From: Chthoniobacter flavus
GTDB taxonomy: Bacteria; Verrucomicrobiota; Verrucomicrobiia; Chthoniobacterales; Terrimicrobiaceae
DNA: 5,579 nt
Direction: 5' to 3'
NCBI GenBank assembly: GCA_945863785.1
Contig: CAMBAQ010000127.1
Coordinates: 1-5,579, forward strand
The notes beneath the pieces are model-generated. The model was given only the letters and a program-made list of their open reading frames with translations, was not told the DNA's origin and did no database searches. The first letter of the stretch is position 1. The number at the start of each line of letters is the position of its first letter. Position numbers and translations under genes: made by a program. Shown here piece by piece: positions 1-4,735 of this stretch.

Positions 1-395
1 AGCCCACCTGAGAGAAGCACGAGATCTTTCACCGAAAGTCCAAGGCTATAGATATGGATCACTGGATCCTTCATGCTCATGAGCAAACTAGCTCCGCAAA
101 GCGCGATCAACCGCATCACCAAAGCGAGAACGAGTCCGATCCACCTCGCTCTGTCACGCTGACTGGCTTCAATGCGCGAAACAGCCAGCGTAATGACGAG
201 GATATTGTCGATACCGAGCACCAATTCGAGAGCGATGAGCAAAAGGAGTGTCGCCCAAGCATTGGAATCACGCAGCCAATCCAAAGACCAATTGACTTGC
301 GCGTCCACGATGCTTGCAGCGTCCACGCCGGCAGCCTGAGCGACCCCGCATCCCATCGATACCAGAATAATTCCCAAGAGAGTCCACATTTTCAT
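1..395 (-). CDS. TerC-family integral membrane protein (N-terminal part; runs off left edge)
   Basis: This minus-strand frame is open for 131 codons from an ATG at 395 to the window edge. Residues 1-22 look like a Sec signal peptide (hydrophobic core LLGIILV, possible cleavage after AQA). About 20 polar or amphipathic residues follow, then a first core membrane helix at about 46-70 containing ALELVLGIDN (E57, D63), the hallmark TerC motif. A second helix (about 86-105) follows the polar stretch SQRDRARWIGL and contains R95. The visible end is GLSVKDLVLLSGG, as expected near the start of the next TerC helix. The family includes Alx, YceF and YkoY, which export manganese or help metallate exported enzymes, so metal handling at the inner membrane is likely here (inference). 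A second ATG at 389 is an alternative start. It follows mlaA on the same strand after 104 nt with no clear terminator, so read-through is possible. Family assignment is strong; the substrate is not shown. Confidence 0.88.
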   Translation of the reverse strand, partial: MKMWTLLGIILVSMGCGVAQAAGVDAASIVDAQVNWSLDWLRDSNAWATLLLLIALELVLGIDNILVITLAVSRIEASQRDRARWIGLVLALVMRLIALCGASLLMSMKDPVIHIYSLGLSVKDLVLLSGG

Positions 396-424
396 GCGCG
401 CAGACTACAACGGGACTCCCGCGC

Positions 425-473
425 GTCAATCGAACATTTTCTTCAAAAAAACCAAGTCAATTGAAGTCAATTC
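425..473 (-). promoter_or_regulatory. Three ATTGAC motifs upstream of the TerC-family gene
   Basis: The 396-499 gap contains ATTGAC on the minus strand at 471-466, 461-456 and 430-425. The first two form a near-perfect 10-bp tandem repeat (9 of 10 bases, 454-473). The copies lie 10 and 31 bp apart, close to one and three helical turns. TTGACT also resembles a -35 box, but no good -10 box lies about 17 nt downstream. The nearest copy is 29 nt from the start codon. This could be an operator cluster or part of a promoter; the sequence alone does not decide. Two A7 tracts (445-451, 481-487), read as T runs on the transcribed strand, lie in the same gap without a convincing hairpin before them, so no intrinsic terminator is called after mlaA. 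Confidence 0.3.
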
Positions 474-499
474 GACCTGCAAAAAAACACGAAAGCAAT

Positions 500-1681
500 C
501 TACTCCGAGGCCGCTTTTTTACGATACTGGGAATAGCCACTGCGGACGGCCTGGTAGGGATCAATGGCATTTTTCGTAACCGTATCGTAAGTATCAATTC
601 TCGCATCCATGGTATTGATCGCGTTCGGGGCCGTCATCGCAATAGAAGCCCCCGCACTGATGCCACCGAAGGAAACCCAAGTCAACGGATTGAGCGCATA
701 ATCGCCAGCGCGACCCACTGTATCGCGCGCACTGCTCGGGCCAAGGACGGGAAGCACAATGTAGCAACCATGACCCACGCCCCATTTGGCAAGCGTCTGC
801 CCCATATCAGCCGACGGCACCTTGGCAAGTGCTGGAATGCGATCGCTCACGCGCATGATCCCACCAACGCCAGCGACAGAATTAACGAGAAATTTGCGCA
901 ATTCCAAATCGGCATTTTTGAATTTCAACTGCAAAAGATCATTCACAAATCGAACTGGAAATTCGACATTGTCGTACACATTGAAAACAGCCGTCCGGGC
1001 CGGCTTAGGCAGGACGCCATAGACTTTGGAAACCGGACGGAACACAAAGGTATAGAGCTGGTGGTTAATCCAAAAGAAACCGCGATTCAGCGGCTCGATG
1101 ACGTCAGGGATAAGGGCGACTTGACTGTATTCATCAAGAACATCCTTTGGAACACCGCCAGCGGGGGACTTTTTTGTGATTGTGATATTCGCAGTTCCAT
1201 TACCTGAAGGGACTTGAGGCGCAGACGGCTTGGACTGCGGAGCTTTGGCAACCGAAGGCGCTTGCGGCGGCGCAGATTGACGCTTAGGGACCTCCTTTTT
1301 AACGATGGCTTTTACATTTCGAGGAGACGGCGCAGAAGCAGATTGCAACTTCTGCGGCAGGGCAGCCACTTTATCAGCTTTTACAGGTTTACTGGTCGTC
1401 TGGGCCAGCGGGGAGGAAACTGGCTTGGGCTTCGTTTTTGGGCTTGGGTTGGGAATCGGCTTTGCAACTGATCGTCCTTTGATTTCCACTTCGCTTTTTA
1501 GAAAGTATGTCTCCGTGGAGTTTTTTGGTAATCGCCCCCCCTCAAGAGATACCGATTTAACGCCCTCTTTCGTGATGACGACGATATCCGACCCAGACGC
1601 ACTTCCCCCTGCTGCAGTAGCCTTATGAAATGCCGTAAGCGGCAGAATACCAACTAACAATGTGATCAGTTTTTTGTTCAT
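500..1681 (-). CDS. mlaA: MlaA (VacJ)-family outer-membrane phospholipid transport protein with long Pro/Lys-rich N-terminal spacer
   Basis: This 393-residue protein has a C-terminal MlaA domain from about 182 to 390. Recognisable blocks are IEPLNRGFFWINHQLYTFVF, FRPVSKVYGVLPKPAR, a stretch with RKFLVNSVAGVGG, then GQTLAKWGVGHG and YIVLPVLGPSSARDTVG, and the C-terminal DPYQAVRSGYSQYR. In Escherichia coli MlaA is an outer-membrane lipoprotein that works with porins to remove mislocalised phospholipid from the outer leaflet and pass it to MlaC. Here residues 1-24 are a signal peptide with AxA-type cleavage (ATA-A) and no lipobox cysteine; the only cysteine is C306. Residues 30-70 are a small polar or beta-like segment, and 71-165 a low-complexity spacer rich in Pro, Lys, Ser and Ala. 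The protein is therefore about 140 residues longer than the E. coli form. It is the last mla gene, 14 nt after mlaC, with no Shine-Dalgarno sequence (TTCCTCTT precedes the ATG). Domain call is secure; the anchoring mode is unknown. Confidence 0.93.
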   Translation of the reverse strand: MNKKLITLLVGILPLTAFHKATAAGGSASGSDIVVITKEGVKSVSLEGGRLPKNSTETYFLKSEVEIKGRSVAKPIPNPSPKTKPKPVSSPLAQTTSKPVKADKVAALPQKLQSASAPSPRNVKAIVKKEVPKRQSAPPQAPSVAKAPQSKPSAPQVPSGNGTANITITKKSPAGGVPKDVLDEYSQVALIPDVIEPLNRGFFWINHQLYTFVFRPVSKVYGVLPKPARTAVFNVYDNVEFPVRFVNDLLQLKFKNADLELRKFLVNSVAGVGGIMRVSDRIPALAKVPSADMGQTLAKWGVGHGCYIVLPVLGPSSARDTVGRAGDYALNPLTWVSFGGISAGASIAMTAPNAINTMDARIDTYDTVTKNAIDPYQAVRSGYSQYRKKAASE

Positions 1682-1695
1682 AAGAGGAAATGGTT

Positions 1696-2274
1696 TTACT
1701 GGGGTGCGGCTACAGACTTTTTAAGAGCGCTAATGACGGCGGGCGCGCCGCCTTGCTTGAACTGGGCATCAAATTGCGTTCGGTAGGTGGCGATCATGCT
1801 GACCCCCTCGATCACGACATCCGTTATGCGCCAGGCTACGGATTCCTCCTGACGGTAGATGACCTCGTAATAGCTCCCTTTATACAAAATACTCGTGGAA
1901 ATCTCCACTCGGCCAGGAAGCGGAGATATCGGGGTCTTGTAGGTGATTTCGGGGAATTCACCCGGGGTGAATTTACTCGCGTAAGTACGAATGATCAATG
2001 TTGTGAAAAGATCGGTGGCTTCTTTTTGTTGAGCCCCCGTGAATTCACGCCATCCCGGACCTACCGCTCGTCGGGTCATGATTTCGAAGCTGATGATATT
2101 GACTAAAACTGGGCGCACGCTCAAAGCCAACTCGCCGCTGTTTGCAGCGTGGTCGGCAATTTGAGCCACCTCGCTGACAGCCTTTTTCAGGCACTTTTCC
2201 GCTTCGATGGTGGATGCAGATAAATAGCTTTGCGTGATCGCGAGCGAGGCAAGGAAGAGGAAAAGAGAACGCAT
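1696..2274 (-). CDS. mlaC: MlaC (Ttg2D)-family periplasmic phospholipid carrier
   Basis: The product has 192 residues, slightly shorter than E. coli MlaC. Residues 1-20 form a signal peptide (MRSLFLFLASLAITQSYLSA). The mature part shows the family pattern: FEIMTRRAVGPGWREF at about 63-78, QQKEATDLFTTLIIRTYASKF at about 82-101, a beta-strand region with VEISTSILYKG, and WRITDVVIEGVSMIATYR at about 148-165 followed by QFDAQFKQGGAPAVISALKK. MlaC-type proteins bind the acyl chains of one phospholipid and shuttle it between MlaA at the outer membrane and MlaFED at the inner membrane. The start lies 3 nt after the mlaD stop, so translation is probably coupled; no Shine-Dalgarno sequence is visible. 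mlaA follows 14 nt downstream. I see no truncation or missing block. Confidence 0.92.
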   Translation of the reverse strand: MRSLFLFLASLAITQSYLSASTIEAEKCLKKAVSEVAQIADHAANSGELALSVRPVLVNIISFEIMTRRAVGPGWREFTGAQQKEATDLFTTLIIRTYASKFTPGEFPEITYKTPISPLPGRVEISTSILYKGSYYEVIYRQEESVAWRITDVVIEGVSMIATYRTQFDAQFKQGGAPAVISALKKSVAAPQ

Positions 2275-2277
2275 TAC

Positions 2278-2754
2278 TTATTTCGTTTCTTGTTGGGCTT
2301 TATCTTTATCGACGGATCCGAAGGCCATTTTACCGATCAAGGACTCGATGTCGACGGCTGACTCCGTCATAGTGATCCTTGATCCCGCTGCCATGTAGGT
2401 GTCATCCGCCCCTGGTGAAAGCGAAATGAATTTATCCCCGATGAGACCCGTCGTTTTGATAGAGGCCATGGAATCCGTCGGAAGGCGAAGAGTCGATAAG
2501 ACGCGAAGCGTGACGATTGCGCTATAATCCGAGGGTTCCATTCGGATCCCTTCGACCCGTCCTACCGTAACACCAGCCAAGAGTACGGTACTGCCTGTGT
2601 GGAGACCTCCCGCGTTGGCAAAGCGTGACTCGATAAGATAGGTGTCACCATTCAGCATCGATCCCGTGCCCACCTGAATTGTCAAGTAGGCGAGAGCGGC
2701 GATTCCGAGCATCACAAAGATGCCAACCGAAAGTTCAAGTTTGGTATTTTTCAT
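2278..2754 (-). CDS. mlaD: MlaD-type single-MCE-domain protein
   Basis: Starting at the ATG at 2754 gives 158 residues. Residues 1-9 are a short cytoplasmic tail (MKNTKLELS), 10-27 one membrane helix, and about 37-115 a single MCE domain with FANAGGLHTGSTVLLAGVTV, GRVEGI, SIKTTGLIGDKFISLSPG. The tail TESAVDIESLIGKMAFGS matches the C-terminal helix that in MlaD lines the hexamer pore. MlaD forms a hexameric ring on the MlaFE complex and exchanges lipid with MlaC. A longer reading from 2874 would add 40 residues and overlap mlaF by over 100 nt. I reject it because MKNTKLELSVGIF is the usual beginning of this family and lies 4 nt after the mlaF stop. No Shine-Dalgarno sequence is seen. It is somewhat shorter than E. 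coli MlaD (183 residues), mainly at the C-terminus. Confidence 0.93.
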   Translation of the reverse strand: MKNTKLELSVGIFVMLGIAALAYLTIQVGTGSMLNGDTYLIESRFANAGGLHTGSTVLLAGVTVGRVEGIRMEPSDYSAIVTLRVLSTLRLPTDSMASIKTTGLIGDKFISLSPGADDTYMAAGSRITMTESAVDIESLIGKMAFGSVDKDKAQQETK

Positions 2755-2758
2755 AAAT

Positions 2759-3550
2759 CTACGCGTCAGCTGTTCGGATAACTGCCAACTCTCTCTGGAG
2801 TGCGGCGGCGCTATCTCTAAAATCGGATACAACAGAGTGAGTGGAAGCAGAAAACTCCGCCGGCGTACCTTCAAAGCATATCCGACCCTGATTTAAAAGT
2901 GCAACCCGATCGCTGGCCACAAGGGCCTCAGGCACATCGTGCGTGACAATGAGTGCCGTGAAACCAAACTGCCGCTGGTATTTTGCAATCATCGCAAAAA
3001 CCGCATTGCGTCGCAGCGGATCGAGGCCTGCGGTGGGTTCATCAAATAAAACGAGTTCCGGTTGCGTGACGATAGCGCGGGCTAGGGCGAGGCGCTTTTG
3101 CATTCCGCCTGAGAGTTGGGCTGGATAGTGGCCTGCATACTCGTCGATTTCGAGTTGCTTAAGGGCTTCAAGGCTACGTTTCCGGATCTCTTTATTCGGC
3201 AGGCTTGTCGTCTGTTCCAGAGGAAGCGCGACATTCTCCAAGGTCGTTAATGAATCAAAGAGGGCGTTGCTCTGAAAAAGAAAACTACAACGCCTCCGAA
3301 ACTCCAGTTGCGAAACTCGATCGCCAAAAGCGAGCTCGCTACCATCGAAAAGGATTCGACCGGCATCGGGCGGAATGATGTTCGCTAGGCACTTCAAAAA
3401 TACGGATTTCCCAGCCCCGCTCGGCCCGACAACGGTAAAGATACTGCCGCTAGGCACCCCCAGATCCACCCCTGTCAGAACGGGTTTTCCGTTAAAGGCC
3501 TTATGAAGTCCTTCAACTTGGATTGCAAATTTTTGGCTCGATGTTCCCAT
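2759..3550 (-). CDS. mlaF: MlaF-type ABC transporter ATP-binding protein
   Basis: This 263-residue ATPase has every nucleotide-binding motif intact: Walker A GPSGAGKS (42-49), Q-loop Q93 in FLFQSNALFDSLT, signature LSGGM (146-150), Walker B LVLFDEPT with catalytic E171, D-loop AGLDP (174-178) and switch His H204 in IVTHD. The sequence FQSNALFDSLTTLENVALPL is typical of the MlaF/Ttg2A (MCE-type) branch. It should drive lipid movement through MlaE using ATP on the cytoplasmic side. The start is 2 nt after the mlaE stop and its stop is 4 nt before mlaD, so it is embedded in the operon. In E. coli the STAS protein MlaB binds MlaF and is needed for stability; no mlaB is present here, so MlaF may work without it or with one encoded elsewhere (inference). 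No Shine-Dalgarno sequence is evident. Confidence 0.95.
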   Translation of the reverse strand: MGTSSQKFAIQVEGLHKAFNGKPVLTGVDLGVPSGSIFTVVGPSGAGKSVFLKCLANIIPPDAGRILFDGSELAFGDRVSQLEFRRRCSFLFQSNALFDSLTTLENVALPLEQTTSLPNKEIRKRSLEALKQLEIDEYAGHYPAQLSGGMQKRLALARAIVTQPELVLFDEPTAGLDPLRRNAVFAMIAKYQRQFGFTALIVTHDVPEALVASDRVALLNQGRICFEGTPAEFSASTHSVVSDFRDSAAALQRELAVIRTADA

Positions 3551-3552
3551 AC

Positions 3553-4347
3553 TCAGACAAAAAACGAGCTAATGATGTAGTCGGCCACCAAGACAAGAAT
3601 GCTGGAAAAAACCACCGCTCGGGTTGTAGAGGCGCTCACCGCGCGCGCGCCCATCACTGAGGCATTCCGATCTGAGTGATACCCTTGGTAGGCACAAGTG
3701 CTGATCGACAAGACACCAAAGACCGCCGCCTTAATGAAACATTCCCGCATGTCTTGGGCCTCCACGGCCCGTTGCACTGCAGACCAATACACACCCGAGT
3801 CGACCCCAAGAAGTAAAGACCCCGAGAGACTTCCGCCCCAAAATCCCACCACGACAAAAACCGCCGTCTGGAGAGGAAAAACCAGCAACGAAGCAACGAG
3901 GCGAGGCACCACAAGATAACCGTGGCTATTCACACCCATCGTCTCGAGCGCTACGATTTGCTCCGTGTTGCGTTGAATTCCGAGCTCCGCAGCCAGGGCC
4001 GATCCCGCCTGCCCGATCAACATCAACGCCGCCAGCACCGGGCCCATCTCGCGCACCAGACTCAGCGAAACCAGTGTCCCCAAGAGGCCCTGCGATCCAA
4101 ATCGACTAAGCACATGATACCCCTGCAAGCCTAGCACCAAGCCCGTGAACAGCCCGACAATCAGGATCACCGGCAGGCAAACCGTCCCCTGCTCGTGAAC
4201 GGCGGAAACGATCCTCCGCACGAGTCTTTTGGACTTCGCCAGAGCACAAAAAGCCTTCACGGTAAAAAGCGAGTAATCGCCTATTCCGAAAATAACCTGT
4301 AAAGTCTGACGACCGAACCAATAAAACATGGGCGTGGATAATGGCAC
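3553..4347 (-). CDS. mlaE: MlaE/YrbE-type inner-membrane permease
   Basis: This is a 264-residue multi-pass permease of normal family length. It starts with an amphipathic or interfacial segment (about 1-50), then helices at about 54-74 (LPVILIVGLFTGLVLGLQGY), 86-117, 143-178 (ending FVVVGFWGGSLSG), 203-222 and 242-262. Family landmarks include LVREMGPVLAALM with R99 and E100 (both conserved in E. coli MlaE), AELG, and the cytoplasmic coupling segment TEQIVALETMGV (128-139). STTRAVV (240-246) precedes the last helix. It forms the dimeric membrane core of MlaFEDB and moves phospholipid between MlaD and the inner membrane. Two details differ from the usual family pattern: Q113 in IGQAGSA, where Arg is common, and GARAVSASTTR where GVGRATTR is common. 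The start is uncertain: GTG at 4347, or ATG at 4329 (6 residues shorter); neither has a Shine-Dalgarno sequence. An in-frame TGA lies just upstream of the GTG. This is the first gene of the operon. Confidence 0.94.
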   Translation of the reverse strand: MPLSTPMFYWFGRQTLQVIFGIGDYSLFTVKAFCALAKSKRLVRRIVSAVHEQGTVCLPVILIVGLFTGLVLGLQGYHVLSRFGSQGLLGTLVSLSLVREMGPVLAALMLIGQAGSALAAELGIQRNTEQIVALETMGVNSHGYLVVPRLVASLLVFPLQTAVFVVVGFWGGSLSGSLLLGVDSGVYWSAVQRAVEAQDMRECFIKAAVFGVLSISTCAYQGYHSDRNASVMGARAVSASTTRAVVFSSILVLVADYIISSFFV

Positions 4348-4418
4348 AAGCTCGCGAATTTGACAATACGGCTTTCACCTAAAAGGGCCTCTCCTCCGCG
4401 CAAAAAGCCACCAAATTT

Positions 4419-4434
4419 GTGAGGCCACCCTCAC
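4419..4434 (-). repeat. Dyad GTGAGG-N4-CCTCAC in the mla leader/promoter region
   Basis: GTGAGG (4419-4424) and CCTCAC (4429-4434) form a perfect 6-bp inverted repeat with a 4-nt spacer, 72 nt upstream of the mlaE GTG. It may be an operator or a leader hairpin. Its inner arm (4421-4426) could instead pair with 4386-4391, an alternative fold followed by CCUUUU on the minus strand. A 6-bp dyad of this kind is not rare by chance in a region this long, so the functional claim is weak. Confidence 0.3.
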
Positions 4435-4503
4435 TGATACCAATGGCTTCTAGGTTTTAAATTTTAGCGAACTGTTTTCACTTGCGCCGAATCGTTGCCC
4501 ATA

Positions 4504-4520
4504 GGCGGTTGCAGACCGCC
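4504..4520. repeat. Palindromic GGCGGT-TGCAG-ACCGCC element (REP-like)
   Basis: GGCGGT (4504-4509) and ACCGCC (4515-4520) are perfect inverted arms around TGCAG. A further T-G wobble pair would tighten the RNA hairpin. The surrounding text, ending in GCTACAG, is G+C-rich within an otherwise A+T-rich gap. It resembles short interspersed palindromes I associate with Verrucomicrobiota intergenic regions; this is from memory and unchecked. Only one copy is seen in this window, and no run of T follows, so it is not called a terminator. Confidence 0.45.
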
Positions 4521-4582
4521 GCTACAGAATGAGTCAAAAAGCATTTTGTCTAAAAGCTCTCCCTACTCCCTTTTCCATTCTT

Positions 4583-4735
4583 TTAATCCTGTTAATGCTG
4601 TCCAAAAAGCCGTTTGGCGGGGCCTCTTGGCGTCGTGAATCTCACGGATTTCAAAAATACCATTTTCCGAATCCTTAAATCCTGTAAAATCGCGGTTTCA
4701 AATGTTCGATTGGCACTTTAATTCCTGAATTCCTC
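4583..4735 (+). repeat. Three tandem doublets of an AATCCT-type unit upstream of the hydrolase gene
   Basis: Doublet 1 is TTAATCCTG-TTAATGCTG (4583-4600, 9-bp period, 8 of 9 matching). Doublet 2 is GAATCCTT-AAATCCTG (4669-4684, 8-bp period). Doublet 3 is AATTCCTG-AATTCCTC (4720-4735, 7 of 8 matching) and ends directly at the hydrolase ATG. Doublets 1 and 2 share AATCCTGT exactly. These may be remnants of an interspersed repeat family or a binding-site array. Confidence 0.45.
4700..4714 (+). promoter_or_regulatory. 13-bp word shared with the TerC-gene upstream region
   Basis: AAATGTTCGATTG at 4700-4712 is identical to minus-strand 439-427 upstream of the TerC-family gene. The two-base extension reads GC here and AC there, giving 14 of 15 matches. 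Both copies point toward their downstream gene and end 21 and 29 nt before its start codon. It may be a common operator or an untranslated-region element; no known regulator motif fits fully. Confidence 0.35.

Larger units (their letters stand above)
4348..4735. other. 388-nt intergenic region between divergent mlaE and the metallo-hydrolase gene
   Basis: No convincing coding frame or structural RNA is seen here. The region must hold the promoters for the leftward mla operon and the rightward hydrolase gene. Candidate -10 boxes are TAAAAT on the minus strand (4466-4461) and TGTAAAAT on the plus strand (4683-4690). Neither has a good -35 box, so no promoter is called. It also holds a dyad near mlaE (4419-4434), a palindrome (4504-4520), three AATCCT-type doublets (4583-4735) and a 13-bp word shared with the gap upstream of the TerC-family gene (4700-4712). 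A purine-rich GGAGGAG on the minus strand (4397-4391) looks like a Shine-Dalgarno sequence but is about 44 nt from the mlaE start and serves no evident gene. CAAAAAGC occurs three times (4401, 4535, 4603). Confidence 0.7.

Noticed and set aside
396..499. Intrinsic terminator after mlaA using the T tracts
   Set aside because: No stable stem precedes either T run on the minus strand.
461..1207. Long plus-strand open frame of 248 codons opposite mlaA
   Set aside because: It lies antisense to the well-supported mlaA domain and its composition looks like a reverse-strand shadow.
2755..2874. A 40-residue N-terminal extension of mlaD (start at 2874)
   Set aside because: It overlaps mlaF by more than 100 nt and has no family similarity, while MKNTKLELSVGIF at 2754 is the normal MlaD beginning.
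4106..4378. 90-residue minus-strand frame starting at GTG 4378 after GGAGGAG
   Set aside because: It mostly overlaps mlaE in another frame and has no recognisable domain; the spacing from the purine tract is long. Treated as a shadow.
4634..4646. Hairpin CGTGA-ATC-TCACG as a terminator or operator
   Set aside because: Only 5 bp, no T run follows directly, and such dyads are common by chance.
4703..4716. TGTTC in the shared 13-bp word as a LexA (SOS) half site
   Set aside because: The Verrucomicrobia-type SOS box as I recall it needs TGTTC-N4-GAACA; the right half is GGCAC here and GACGC in the other copy.
4711..4724. TGGCAC resembling a sigma-54 -24 element
   Set aside because: The matching -12 position reads TTCC, not TTGC, and the implied transcript would begin at the start codon.
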